Assembly (NCBI RefSeq): GCF_035222375.1
Contig: NW_026946365.1
Span: forward strand, 1,736,001-1,800,000
DNA from: Podospora pseudocomata
Taxonomy: Eukaryota > Ascomycota > Sordariomycetes > Sordariales > Podosporaceae
Reading direction: 5' to 3'
Length of the DNA: 64,000 bases
Shown piece by piece: positions 21,037 to 33,589 of this stretch. A program made the position numbers and the translations under genes. The notes below the pieces were generated by a model. It had not been told where the DNA came from and made no database searches. It saw only the letters and a list, made by a program, of their open reading frames with translations. Numbering within the stretch: the first letter of the stretch is position 1; every line of letters starts with the position of its first letter.

Positions 21037-24000
21037 GAGGTTGTACAAATCACAAATAAGGATAGGATAGGATAGTGATGGCCGTTGTAAGAAGGAAACA
21101 CCTGGTAATTTTCCACATGATGTATGACTTACCTAGAAGTCGGCGGTGAGGTTTGAGGTTATACAACAGTCAGTTCCTCTCTGTCAGACGGGATACGAAC
21201 AAATCAGGCTGTGGTTAGGTCTCAGTCCCTTATTTTCTGACTGTCTCGGTCCCCTATTCTTTCTGCCTTTGTCTTGAACACAAGACCTGGAATTCATCCA
21301 ATCGAGAAGGTGACACACCACCGACCATCCAGATGTGATATCTTTTTCGCTTTCTTCTTGTGAAGATGGAACGTTATCCCAAGGCGTCTGTCCATTCTCA
21401 TCAAGTGACCATCCCAAATGTCACCTCGTCGGGAAATTGACTAACCTACATTCACACACACAAAGATAACGCACCCCACCCGTCATTGAGAGATCTAGAT
21501 CTTTCAGCGGTATATTCGGCCGCGGATATAGTAGTCTAGGTTTGGTGCTGTCTTGTGTAATGTAGTGTAGCATATAAGGCATCAAAGCCTTTGTAAACCC
21601 TAACCTGCCACCTCTACCCCCTGTTGTGGTTGGTACCTGAGAATGATTGGCGAGACGTTCTAGGCCCCTCTCGCAACAAGTCTAGAAGCCTAACTCCGTT
21701 CCCAGACAGCGTGGGGTGTACTACCCGACTGTATCCGTTACCAAGAGATATTTGTGTCCCGTCAAAGGAAATGCCACCACCCCGTCGGCGTGTCTGCCCC
21801 GAGCCTGTAGTGTGTGTCTTTCCGTGAGGCGGTATGCTCGTGTCATAAATGCAGGTGCCCGAGAGTACAAAACACCACCTACACCCCTTCGGCGGTAGGA
21901 GAAGGCATGCATCATTGACTGTTGGGGTAGTAATAACCTGAAGGATGCAGGTAGTAGCAGCATGACTGAGCCTGGTACAGTACAGCTGTCCATGGGGCAG
22001 TGAAAGCCATGAACAAGCCCCGAAGACCGAGAAGAGGGTGTGGGTGTGGGTGTGTGTGTTTGCCATTCTCATACACTACCTATCTGTCACCGACCCGCAC
22101 CTCACACAAAGGAACCATTCCCGTTTCATGCAGTTAGTTATTCACAACTCGGGGGAAGGACTTCAATAAATGCATCACCAAAGAAAAAAAGACACCGTAG
22201 ATCCCTTCCGTTCCTGGAACGGGAAGGATGGAAAGCCTCAAAAACTGCTGCCCGTCCAGCCAGCCCGTTTTAAAACCAGAGAGAGGTGCATCCCGAGGGG
22301 CCGAAGAGGTAAGGTGCTTGGGTCTTGTCTGTTCTCCATGCAATGCAGGTCCAAAAAGGTAAAAAAAAGCCTGTTTTTCTTTTTGGCGAGCGAAATAATA
22401 TTCTGGTCTATTTGTTCTTTTGCTTCTTGATGAACTGATTGTCAGACGACATCCTAAACTGCCCGTGATTCCCCGTGATGCTTTATCTCTCTCGCCTTTT
22501 ATTCATATGTTTCGCAAACGTAGCGCCGAGATGTGTCGAGTCCAGAATTTCAAATAATTTTTTGGGAGAGCAAAAAGGTTCCAGAACCTCTTGGCTACGG
22601 ATCATCCCAGGGTTGGGGTTGATTCTCCCCGCTGGCCCAACGAGACAGGAATATTCTTGTGGTTTCGATTTTACATAAACTTCATCTTTCCTTTTCATTC
22701 ACAGAACTAATCGCCCTTGGAATTAATTTTCACGATGCTTCCCCTCTCTGGTATCCGAGCCTTGACTGGGAAAGGAAAAGTGGGCGGAGAAAATCCTCCG
22801 CCCTGGCCTTCTTTCATTGTCCACCTTGTCCCCTGCTGCCAACTTGCCAAAAAGCTTGTTCCTCTCACTTCACTCCTCCCCCGCACTCTCAACGGCTGTC
22901 ATCAGGCAGTTGTCACGGCAGACATCCAGACAAGGCAAAAAAAGATGGTATTCCCAGATCGGACATCAAAGTGTGAGATCGGTCCGAACCGGCAAAACAT
23001 GTCACGTTCTGTTTCTTTTGTTTCCTTTCGGTGACTGCTCGGCGAGGTGCCTGGGAGCGGGAGGGGGTTTTATTCAACCATGGGAGGGAGAAGAAAAAGA
23101 TGGCGGAATTAGATCCGTGAGTCTCTTTGTTCTTGATAAGCTCCCTTTCCGCGAAATTGGAGTGTGTATTATGTGCTGTCACGTGAGGTTGTGGCTTAGG
23201 CTTGGGCTGGTTCTGGATTGGGGTTAGTTTTGATGCCATCATCATCGCTATGTCATCGGTACACTAGGGAAAGAGAAAAAAGTGACGATGCCTTCAGATA
23301 TGAAGAAACAGAGACCATGGCTGCGTCATTTGGCTACAGGACTCCCTTCAACTCCGAGCGGATATACCATTTCATCAATACTTGGGCACCAGGGGTTTGT
23401 GTTGTGTTGCAGCAAACCCCGATATCAGCCTGACGCGTTGTGGTTCCTTGTCTCCGCAATATCATGTCGAGAGCGGGGAGGGGGGCGGTTGTTCAATGTG
23501 ATCTTCACAAGGAATCGCAGGCGCGAGTCACCTTATTGTTCTCGGAGAGCCTCCCGGAATCCTGCGCCTATTGGAGGTGCCGGTTGTGTGTCGTACATCT
23601 ATCTACCTCACAGCAACGGCGATGCAGGTTGACAAGGTGCGTAAGGGCCGGAAAACGCAGCATGAGGTCATATGCAGCGGGTGGGTCGGTCAGAGTCGGT
23701 GATATGTCATTATCGTCGTTGGGGAACAAGAGTTCCAGCAGAGCAGGACCCTGGGTATGTGCAGTGGGAGGATAATAGCTCAACTGACGCAGGGTTGAGA
23801 TAATCTCCGAAGGTGAGCAGAAGAAGACCCTTTTCTGTTGGCTCCTGTTGCCGGAGCTGGTCCCGCTTGTGTTGTTGGATGGGCTCTTCCGTGAATCCCG
23901 ATGGACGTCATCGTCGACGAGTTATGGACCAAGCTGTCCCTGCCAAGCGAGCCGAGAATGTTGTCTCGCTCTTTGCTGCAAATGTGGGTATCAAGTGCCG

Positions 24001-25625
24001 AAGATGTTTGTCTTTTAGCCATCTAAAGAGTCTTGACACTATCGAGGATTGTCTATCAGGCATATGTCACTGTCAGTCAGTGGGTGATTTGGCACTGTTG
24101 ATGATATGATTGTTGATCATCTCCTCTTCATAGCTTCAGGCGACATGCATTGTAACTCGTGTCTGCACCGCGGAGAATTTTTGTGGTTTCCAATGATAGA
24201 ACTGGCTGTGTGCATACAGGAGGGGCTGGTTGAGCTGTTGAAAGCTGCAAGCTGCAACAGCTTCAAAAGCAGGGAAGTAAGCTCTTCTTGCAGCGGCTTA
24301 TTCCACTGGATGAGACTTGGGGTCTTAAACATCTGCAAGTGTGTGTCCAATGAAGCCGTTACAACAGAACAACTGGCACAGCAACCTCTCTTCTCACTTG
24401 CTCGTCTCGGTAGCCCGCCCCGTGCTGCACTCGGTGCGGGACCTGCCCTGGTTTTCTGTGCTACTTTAGGCCGCGGGGGCTATCTCCATACCGACCACAC
24501 CACGCATTGTACAGCTAGAACCATAAACATTTACAGGAAGCAGCTCTCAGGAATAGCAGTGAGTTGAGTATCTTTGTTGTGTATATTCATGATCTCGATC
24601 TCGTAAAGAAACCTTGAATATTCTCTGTGGGTATCTCTTAAATCCTAGGATAATTATCCACCCATGCGTGTAACATTCCCTTCCCTTTTGATTGACCAAA
24701 TAACCCTCCCATGATCCCATGATTCCAGAATTCCCATATCCCGATTTCCCATCCGTTTCCGCCCAAGAAGAAACCCAAACGCCGCGCTCGATGATGATGA
24801 TGATGATGATGACAAGCTCGGTGAATAATCCAGAAAAAATGAAGTAGTATGAAAAAGGGTAAAAAGCCCTCAGTAGATTGCATGAAAGCGGGTGTCGGTT
24901 GCATCTGCCCCCTCCTGATGACGACTTCAGCCGGCGCGAAGGCTGGAGCACGTCTACGTCAGAGCTTCGCTTGGCGATAGACAGGGGTGCGTTTTGCAGT
25001 CTGACCATTGGTGGAAAAGCCGTTTTCTGAATGACACGCAAGCGACTGGCCAATCACGTCGTGACCTCCCGCTGCAGCTTGCTGCACAATGATGAACACC
25101 TTGCGACACAAGCTGTCGCTTTGTGTTGATTTGGAGAATTGACAAGAGTTGCGCGCCCATGGGGCTGTCCTGAACCTGGCAGCAAAGGACGGGCTATGTC
25201 GATCTGGATCTCAGGGTCTTGCTGGTCGAGACCCTGAAAAACATGGAAATGTGCGAGCAAGATCGATAATGTGCCGTGTAGCTGTTGGTTGGCGAATTAT
25301 TAGACGAGCTCTTCGTGGCCTGCAACGAAGGGCATCGATTTGGCCAGGACTGTCCGTATAAGGTGGTTTGTGCAGGTCATGATTGGTGAGAATTGGCGGC
25401 TGAGAGCAAGGCTGTCGCTTCGATATATGAGCGTTGCTGGTGTAAACCCGAGCCGAAGAGGAACCACTAGCCCGGCATTGCCGGTGCGCTGACAGAACTC
25501 TTGAGATGTGATCAAAAACTCTCACATCTCAGCTTCTGCCTGCGTCTGGTGGAAGATGTCGGCGTTGACGAGCAAAGCGAGTCCGTGAGGTTTTTTTTGG
25601 CATGTCGCTTCTAGAGGTTTGTAGT
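21037..25625. other. Large intergenic region, 4.6 kb
   Basis: I find no frame with a recognisable domain or a convincing set of exons on either strand. The part next to 21036 is the PRI2 3' UTR and the part next to 25626 is the 3' side of the zinc-ribbon gene. It contains a short GAT microsatellite. The possibility of non-coding transcripts is open. Confidence 0.5.
24790..24812. repeat. (GAT)n microsatellite
   Basis: Seven GAT triplets in a row in non-coding sequence. It is seen directly, and no function is apparent. Confidence 0.85.
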
Positions 25626-25913
25626 TCACGTGTAGCCAACCATCTTGGCGCATCTGTTGCAATAGTAGATGTTGGTACCGATTTGGACCATTCCAGAGCT
25701 GTTGGGGTCGTCGGTGCTGGTCAACTCTTCGGCACGCGCACATCGCAAGCAGCGGATGACGGAGACCTGTACGGGGCGCTGTGTGGAATCCATGCTGTGT
25801 CGTACTGAGGATCGTGAGCTGGAGCTGGAGAGGTCTGAATCCGAAGCGGAGTAGGATGATGATGAGGAGCCGGAGAGGGAGCTGTATGGTGCCTTTGGAC
25901 GGTAAGACGACAT
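25626..25913 (-). CDS. Small zinc-ribbon-like protein, unknown function
   Basis: A 95-aa protein from a single exon. The first half is a serine-rich low-complexity stretch (SSLSGSSSSSYSASDSD, then SSSSSRSS). The second half has two CXXC pairs, CLRC and CNRC, about 30 residues apart, in the contexts VIRCLRCARAEE and YYCNRCAKMVGYT, as expected of a small zinc-binding ribbon. The ATG at 25913 was preferred because it begins the compact protein. The frame runs upstream to 26171 with low-complexity sequence that looks like leader. I recall similar short proteins in filamentous fungi but no assigned function. The serine tract looks disordered and could be phosphorylated. Confidence that it is coding rests on the well-spaced cysteines and the stop directly after the ribbon. 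Confidence 0.72.
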   Translation of the reverse strand: MSSYRPKAPYSSLSGSSSSSYSASDSDLSSSSSRSSVRHSMDSTQRPVQVSVIRCLRCARAEELTSTDDPNSSGMVQIGTNIYYCNRCAKMVGYT

Positions 25914-28127
25914 AGTGTCTGAGTCGTTCGTAGTAGCGGCGATTAAACTGGCTGTTGTTTGTCGAGACCAGAGAGGAGCTCGACCATCGGATAAGAAACT
26001 GACTTGGGTTGAGGCCAGTGTTGAATGTTTATTTTTGGTATCTTTGGGGTGAGGAGGAGAGTTGGTGAGGGGAGTGTGTGTGCCTTTATGATGTTGGAGA
26101 GTGAGAGCGAGATGTGGGTAAAAGGGATGGACTGGGCCAGACCAAGACTTTATTCGTCTGGCTGGGTCCAACCAACAGGAGCCTGGATTTGGGGTGTGGG
26201 AGAAAAGCTCAAGCTTGCCAGGGACGGGAGCAGGGGAGGGGGTGTGCGTTTCTGGCTACGCTACAGCGACACCAGGTAGCCCGTTGTAAGTCACACAGAA
26301 CGCCCTGCTCTTGGCTCTTGGCTTAAACTTTACGCCCCGTTACATGAATGGTTTCTTGATCAGCGGGTTGTCCTACCAAAAAGTCCTACTTTCGTGGACA
26401 CACGTATGACCCATATGCTGCAGCAGACAAACAAACTGTGAATCAATGGCCCGAGGCTGAAGCTGGGCATGCTCAAGTTTCGTCCGTCCGTCTCTTATCT
26501 CTCGGTGCAAGCAGCGGCGCCGTTTGAAGGTGTGACGGACTGCATCAACCAAACGTTATGGAAGTGTTGCTGCTGGAGTCTTATTTCCGCTCGCCACAAA
26601 GAGCCATCCGCAGGTGTCAGAGCAGGATGTCCGGTGTTGTCCAGACGAAGGATTGCGTGCTCTGCTCTGGTCTGGACTCGGGTTTGTGCATATTACCTGC
26701 CAATCCAGACCACGATCTCTCTTTCAAAGCCCGATCGCACTGCCCAGACACGCGGCTTGCCCTTGAACGCAGCGGCAGGATCCACGCTGGAAAGTCGCCT
26801 GCCACTAGCAGCGCAGTGTTAGAAAAACAACCTCTCACGTGCTGTGCCTGAGGTCGCTCCGGTTACCTAATCCCCAGCAGCCAAGTGGAAAATTACCAAA
26901 TTCACGACACATTGTGAGGGTTGGGGCTGTTGAAATCTCTGTGCCAAGAGAAAATCCAGTTAAAAGAATGAAGCTTCATGCGTGGTGGGTGCGGCCCTCA
27001 CCCGGTGTTCGGCTCTGCTTAGAACAATGGCGAACCTCCGAAAACATTCCACCCTCTTTTTCTCGGCCAGGTTGATGCCGACTTGTCCGAGGTCGCCGTT
27101 TGTACTGTGTATTGTACCGTCAATTAAACATCAGGAACCTGAAACATTCACCATTTACTCTTATCTCCACTCATCTCCAGCTCTCACAGACGTCTTCTTT
27201 GATACTGCTCCTGTCGTCCTGTTGGCAGAAAAGCTCCTGACCACTGATGGTGGCCATTCGCAGCAACACACGCAAGGAGTATCTGCTACACCTAATACAT
27301 CGGAATGAGAATGCATCTGTGGATGACTCCCTTCCTCAAACAACAGTTCAAACAGAGGCAATTTAGGACCCCGATACAAGAAAGCATTGTCTCTTCACCA
27401 ATGTTTGTGCGTTTTCTGCCACCAAAAAGGCTTGCGTCTTGAGCGGGGTCGCTGCCCCTGACCAACCTTAATCCCCGCCAGATGCGGACCGTTTCAAGAT
27501 TCAGACCCACTCGAAAGAAGCTGGTTGGGCTGAAAGCCAGCTTGCCCACCACGAATTCGCAAATTCAAGGCAGAGCATCATTATTACAGCATTTCCACGA
27601 TTTCCCTATCGACTTCTTTGGAAATGCCATATTTCGCCGATGCCGCTCACTCGCAGCTCTTGTTTTGGCTACACAATTTACCCTTGAAACTGCTCCATCA
27701 AAATCGGGCTCAACCCCTCCAGCTCGCGGTCAATTCCCGCCCTGTTTCTGCCCTGTTACGGTATCCTTACGGGCCCGCCCTTTCAGGTTGTCAACGTTCT
27801 GGAATCCTGCGGCCCTTCCATCTGGCGGAGACTGAGAGCTTGGGTTGTGCGTTCGAGACCGATCGATCTATCCAAAACAGAATCACGCACACAGTCACAC
27901 AAACTTCCTTTCTCACTCTCCTGATTCTCGAATCCACCCGAGTTTTCTCCAACTGTGAACTAACACCCTACTTCAGCTTGGCAGGGCCCTACTGGGTAGG
28001 CTTGCGACGTTGGAGGGCGTGAAGGCAGGCTGACACCCTGCCCACAAATTAATCGACACAGTAAAAGTGAGGTAACATATATTATTTTATAGGCCATACT
28101 TCAAAAAGCAAATTAATAGGTCTTCCA

Positions 28128-28190
28128 AACATCTTTGAAGGCCTATTAACTATCTTTAAAAGCGTAATGACCATCTTTCAAGGCATAATC
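28128..28190. repeat. Three 21-bp degenerate tandem units
   Basis: Three consecutive units start at 28128, 28149 and 28170. Each is 21 bp and shares the core ATCTTT, then two to three A, then a G/C-rich step and a TTA/TAA-type end. A possible decayed fourth unit lies just upstream (about 28093-28117). The patch is AT-rich compared with its surroundings. Confidence 0.7.
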
Positions 28191-29334
28191 TATGATATGA
28201 TATGGGAGCCTACTTGTGTGTGTCAACTATTCGGTGGTGATGGTGACTCTGATAATGCCCCAAGATAAGATGGGGAGCGGGGTATCAGGAAGGTAGCCTC
28301 CGCAACCATGCAAGCCATCAATGTGATCACTTTTGTCCAATGCCCATACTTCACCATCAAAATGCCATGCCCGATGGCTGACCATGGCCTCCGATCGCCC
28401 CTCCTCACCGTGGTGACATGCTCGGCTGATATAACTTGCAGGTGTGGCGCGTGTTTGGTGTCCATCAATCAATCAATCAGAGGCGAGGACCTCGCCGTGC
28501 TGGCGTGCCATCGAGATCGATAACAGGAGAGATCTCGATGAGGAGGATCTCCAAGACTGCTTACCTACATAAATAACAAAAAGCTTAAAACACCGTCCGT
28601 CCGCTGCATCTCGATGCCTTTGCCCCTCTCTGACTTTTGGCTTTCCACCGGACTGGCTGATCCGACCCAGTGCTTCTCGACACTCGACACACACACCAAT
28701 GTCTGCTTCTCTGCCTGCCACCACAGTATCCATACCACCCCAACTAGCAGCCAACATCGAATCATGGGGTGTGACGCACGCGCGGTTTGTATCTGATGGA
28801 GTGTCTACCTACATAAAACCCACCCACGGCCATCGAGGAATGAACCGACATCGAACTTTCAAACTATATCTCGTAACCAATCCCAACACAATCTGGTTCT
28901 ACCTGCCGCCTTAAATTTACAGACATGGTCGATGACCGACCCGATATCGATCCGACCAGGCGTACAACAAATCTTATGGTTCCTCTCGCCACCTGCAAAT
29001 CGTGTCAATCTCCCGGCTCATTTATATTTACAACAGGCAAAGATCTTCAAGTTCTCCCAACACTCGCATCGTAGAATCTCCCCCTGATCTGAACTATCCT
29101 TGTAAGCACAAGTGGGCGTGGCATTAGTGACCGACCGACCGGCCACAAGCCATCTCTCAGTCGGTAGATTAGATCATCAAGTATTTGGTAAGAAGACGTC
29201 TTGCTCTCGCGCCATCAGACAAAGACAAAAGGCTCTTTTTTAGTTTCGCCGGCAGAGAGAATTAGCAAAGTTTCTTACCAATCCAAGTTGAAGCAGCAAC
29301 GGGACGGGTTTAAACAAACCCGGCCTATAACCGG

Positions 29335-29370
29335 TTTTTTTTTTTGGGTTTTTTTTTTTTTTTTTTTTTT
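29335..29370. repeat. Paired poly-T tracts
   Basis: An 11-T run and a 22-T run are separated by GGG. It could be the A-tail of an old retroposed sequence on the minus strand, but nothing recognisable adjoins it. Confidence 0.8.
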
Positions 29371-29873
29371 GTTATTTTGCAATGCGCACGGAGTTCCATG
29401 TACGTAAGAATGTGGAGAGGGGAGTTTAAAGAAACTGAAACTTGAAGACACCACTCGACAAAGAACGGATGGTGCCAGTATGTCGGGTTCGGATTTTGGC
29501 TTTGAGAAAAGTTCTCCACCAAGTTCCCCCTGGACGGGAGTGTGTCTGATTTGTCAACCGTTCCGTCGGGACTTTTCAGGGCCGGGACTTGACAGGGACA
29601 ACAACAAGGCGGGATGGATATCAGACGGAACTGATTAATGTTTCTTTGATTATGCGTGATGGGATAGGGTTTTTAGGTCAAGCCATGGTTGCAAAGGCAA
29701 ACGTGCGACTGGATGCTTTCGGAAGAGAGGTGAGATCTGGCCCGGGCTGTTGGGTCAGGAACGAAAGAGGGATGTGGACATCTGGGGAAGGAGAAAGGAT
29801 TTTTGCATCCTTGGGTCGAGAGGGACATGAGGGTGACGATGGTCTTGAGGGAGGATGAACTGGTTCATTGTTC

Positions 29874-30376
29874 CACGTGGAGGAGTGAATGGACCCGAGT
29901 AGTCGGACCACTTTGTGGGTTGGGGGTTTGATCTAGATTCTAGAACCCATGTTGTCAGTAAAGAGCAGCGAGCTTGGGTAGACTGAACTCATATTGACTG
30001 GTAGACTCATAGACTGGCTTAACTCCGTGCTCATCCACCATTATCCCACGTGGAGGGAGTGAAGCTTCGGATTCTTTATACTCTTATGACCTCAACCAGC
30101 TCACCACCCCCCTAGTTACATATGGCTTGGCTAGAATGATCCAGAAACGTGGTCAGGACTTCAACTGGTAGAGTGTAGCTTTCGTAAGCTTCGCTTCGTC
30201 AATGGCATCCCACATGGAGGGAGTGAAAGGCATAGATCTAACATCTGATATAGTAATATCTGGTCCACCTGTTCACTGTTTTTAGTCAGAGTCTGCTTGG
30301 CACAACCCCCAAGACTTCACCAACTGCTACACAAGTAGTCAGTAGATATATGTGGAATTGTAGATTGTTCCACGTG
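29874..30376. repeat. Four spaced CACGTG/CACATG elements
   Basis: CACGTG occurs at 29874-29879, 30047-30052 and 30371-30376, and CACATG at 30211-30216. The first three are followed by GGAGGGAGTGAA or a near match. Start-to-start spacings are 173, 164 and 160 bp. The fourth lies in a 14-bp perfect palindrome (30367-30380). The sequence between copies is only weakly similar. It may be a decayed tandem repeat with a unit of about 165 bp or a set of conserved binding sites. Confidence 0.55.
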
Positions 30377-31064
30377 GAACATATAAATCCCACACATCAC
30401 CTCATGAGCTGTCATAACGAGCTTGGCTAATCTATTGACTCATAAACTACTAACACACCAGTAAGCAACAGCTGGGTCTGGGGCTCTTTACGACATTGGT
30501 CCAAGCCTTCTAGTGAATGCCTCAACACCAGGGCTGAAGCTCGCGCCCTTCTCGGTGACGAGACAAGCCCGGAAAACCCGAATAGCACGTAACAAGGGAT
30601 CCTGGGTATCGCAGTTGCCAAGCCTGCCTTGTGTTGTGACTGCTTAGTAAAACTTCTTTGGAAAAGGAGTAGGTGAGAGAGTACCACCCTCGCTTGGGTC
30701 TTCTAAGCTTCAAGTGTGATGGTATAGCGCGTTGTAGACGTAGAAAAAAGGTTGTGCCACTGGTGAATCTTCCCTGCTCATTGATCATTGCAGTCACGAT
30801 GGATCGAAGTCTGAGGACGACACGCAGTAGAACGCGTGCCGTCTTTGTCACAACAGCTTCTTTGCCTGATCATGAATTCACTTGAATACTGAGAGGAAAG
30901 CTCCAGGCCTTTGGTCTTTAAACAAGGAAATACCAATAAGTCGCCGTGTGATTTACGTTGACATTTTCCACAAGTAGAAACGCATCAACAGATTTAGAGT
31001 TGGAGCGTGAATTATTGGTTCCCTTCCCTATTTATTCCTGATTAAAAAGTGTTTCTATGATTTT

Positions 31065-31090
31065 GAGAGCGAGAGAGAGTGAGAGAGAGC
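31065..31090. repeat. GA-rich simple repeat
   Basis: An imperfect GA repeat in the 3' flank of the TeaR-like gene. It is seen directly. Confidence 0.7.
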
Positions 31091-31822
31091 AAGCAGCCGG
31101 CACCTGGCCACGGCATTGTGTCTGTGTCAGAGACTGTGTGTGAGAGAGATATCTTGTGAGCAGAAATCTGTTTGACCCGAGAAGAAACCTCAATCTCCTC
31201 CTTTCTCTTGAGCTTGATTCTTTTCATGTTATTAATTCCTACTCCCCTAGCAACCAGGTTTTCTCTCAAAATATTTGAAACAAAAACATGGCCATGAGAG
31301 AGAAAAGAGCAACGACGAAAGAACCAACAGTCAGAGTGTGTGTAGTATCTCTGCAAAGACAGTATTTCCTCCCCCCACCCCCTTCCCTGCCTTCCACACA
31401 ACATTTCGCCTTGTGTATGATAATAAAAAAGAGATTCGGTCGGATGATTGTGAGTATGCGAGAGTTGTCTGCGCGTGTGTGGCGGTGCTTCGTTGTCGAT
31501 GTGTGTGCGAAAAATGAAGAGCTGTGAAAGACAAAAGAAAACAGACGAGAGAGGCCAACAACAACAAACAATAATAACAAGCAGCGGTGAACGGTAACAC
31601 CTGATAGATAAATACAACTGCTGAATGCGCCTGAAGCAAAACAAAAATCGTCTCGTCATTAGTCGGCCCTGGCTTCTCGCGGAACAAGTGTGTCGAATAG
31701 AGGATGGTGATAATGCCTGATGGTGGTGGTAGGGACTGGAAGAAGTGATACCAAAAGGTGCAGCCACAGAGACGGTCTGTAGAGTGAGCCATATGGTGGA
31801 TTGTTTGAGACTGCCATGACTG

Positions 31823-33589
31823 CTACATGACAATGCAACAGCCGCAACCACCCTTCTTTGGTGCTGGATCCTCCTCAGGGGGTTCCGGTACCTTGATTGT
31901 CGACGACGGCTGAGGCTGGGTCTGTGGTTGTGGTCCTGGCGTCCGTGGGCTTGGTAGAGGACTCATGGTTGGTTTGTCTGAGATCTTGGGCATTGTTGAA
32001 TATGAGCTCGCTCTTCCTCCAAGCGTAGGGCTCCTCACTTCTGGCCTTAACGGCCAGTCACCCTGCTCCTCATCCTGCGCTTCCTTTTCAGGGTCCCTCT
32101 CTTCTTGTCCCGCGATGTTCTCTGGAGGTTTCAAGAACCCTTCGTCGGTGAGTGGCCTAAACTCTCTGTCGTAGACATTTCCAAACTTGCCCTCTCGTTC
32201 CATCCTCTCTTGAGCTAGCCGCTTGGCTACGGTTGGCAAGAGTTGTTGGTCCGGAGGCAAGCGAGGATCAGGCCGGTACGCAGAGATCATCCAGGGTGGT
32301 TCTCCTTCCATCGGCTTGCTACTGCTGGAAAACTCCCTCTCAGCAGACCTCGTGGATGGCCGTGTCCCGCTACTAGTCGAGTCCTTACTAGGCCCACCTC
32401 TTGTCTTGGGACGTCCGGCAGCCCCATTCGCAGCCTTTGGTTTTCTAATCCCGGCAGGCTTCTTGGGAGATGGATCGGTTCTCTTGTTCGGTTGGCTAGT
32501 GGATTGAGCAGTCCCCTCGCTCGGTGTCAGTTTGCCAAGCGAGGTTGCGTTACTACCGCTTCTGCCTCGGGTTCTGGAGTAAGATATCGAGTCCTCGCCG
32601 GGACTACCGTCACGTTTCCTGGCCAAGAGAGTGTCTCGTTCGATATGCTCGCTGGGAATGGGCACCGGGCTGACCTTTGCCACGGGGATTTTCGAAGTGT
32701 TTTTGCCGCTACCCGTCGACACCCAATATCCGTCACCCTCTTCCACAATTTCCTCTGGACGTCTAAGATCCCAACTAGGAATCGCGTTGAGATCTGGAGT
32801 CTTGGGTTCTGTCGTCGTTGCCCCCGAGTTTTTCCTAGATCTCGAGGCATTATCCGTACCACCAATCGACCTCCCTGAACCGTTCAGCTTGTCCTGACTC
32901 TGATCCCTCCGTGTCCTGTTTTGACTCTTCGACCTTGCCCTGTCCCTTTGGCGTGGCAAAAAGATACCAGCAGCTTGCAACTCTTCACTTTCAATCCGAG
33001 CCAACTTGTCCCGATGAATCCATTTCGAATTGTCCTCTTGTCCTATCGGCGGCGTGCTGTCCCTCGGCCCCGTTCTCTGCAAACCATCGGATCCATTCCC
33101 TCTCGTGTCGCTATCAAATGCTTCCGTGCTCTCCAGAGAGCTGGGGTGGTCCTGAATACTCCGGGGTTTCGATTGCTTGTGGTGGTTCTGGGTGGCATAA
33201 GCAGTCATATCGGAACCAGCGTCTCCGTTGGCGTACTTTCGCGAAATCGAGTCTAGGCCCGTGGCGGTAGAGTGCAGAGTAGAATTACCATTCTGAGGGG
33301 CCAGTGGCTGTCGGTGGGATGAGTAGGCGTTTTCGTTATGTACAAGCCGCTTCCCGTCGTGAAGGTCGTTCTGTAGTGGGACGCGAGTGTTAGAAAAGAG
33401 CGCTTTCCCTCAAGGTAAGGGAGGCAGGGGACAGGGAAGTTGGGAGGAAGGCACGTCTCCGCTTGAAAATGCTGTCGATGGTTTTGTTCTTACCTCTGCT
33501 TCGTCCGGCACAGCAAGGTCCCACGGATAGCCAGTGTCATGGGCAGCAGAAGGTGAGAATGCCGTCGTCGTCTGCGACACTGCCGCCAT
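31823..33589 (-). CDS. Prenylated cell-end receptor, TeaR/Mod5-like
   Basis: Likely plasma-membrane polarity receptor like Aspergillus TeaR and fission yeast Mod5, which anchors kelch-protein cell-end markers at growing tips. Exons are 33589-33494 and 33370-31823, giving 547 aa. The protein is mostly disordered and rich in Ser, Pro, Arg and Asp. It starts MAAVSQTTTAFSPSAAHDTGYPWDLAVPD. Structured-looking blocks include SWDLRRPEEIVEEGDGYWVST near 190 and PPWMISAYRPDPRLPPDQQLLPTVAKRLAQ near 360, the latter the most conserved-looking part. It ends KKGGCGCCIVM, so CIVM is a CAAX prenylation box, probably farnesylated, with neighbouring cysteines available for palmitoylation. The 123-nt intron joins DEAE to NDLHDG in phase 0. 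The CAAX end together with the domain order supports the assignment. Confidence 0.83.

Larger units (their letters stand above)
25914..31822. other. Large gene-poor region, 5.9 kb
   Basis: No gene is supported. It includes an AT-rich patch with three 21-bp tandem units (28128-28190), T-runs near 29340, and four spaced CACGTG/CACATG elements (29874-30376), each listed separately. A 71-codon frame at 28699-28914 is weakly gene-like and is given as a finding. The right end is the 3' UTR side of the TeaR-like gene. Confidence 0.5.

Noticed and set aside
24547-25053. 168-codon minus-strand frame
   Set aside because: It includes the GAT microsatellite read as an isoleucine run and has no recognisable domain.
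26025-26338. Short plus-strand frames upstream of the zinc-ribbon gene
   Set aside because: They are antisense to its probable leader and promoter and have no protein features.
28040-28200. RIP-mutated transposon remnant
   Set aside because: The AT-rich patch is only about 150 bp and shows tandem units rather than transposon coding traces; there is no evidence for an element.
31042-31851. Minus-strand 269-codon open frame overlapping the end of the TeaR-like gene
   Set aside because: Its composition (Ser/His/Phe-rich, simple GA/CT repeats) suggests 3' UTR, and it is out of frame with the confirmed CAAX-ended protein.
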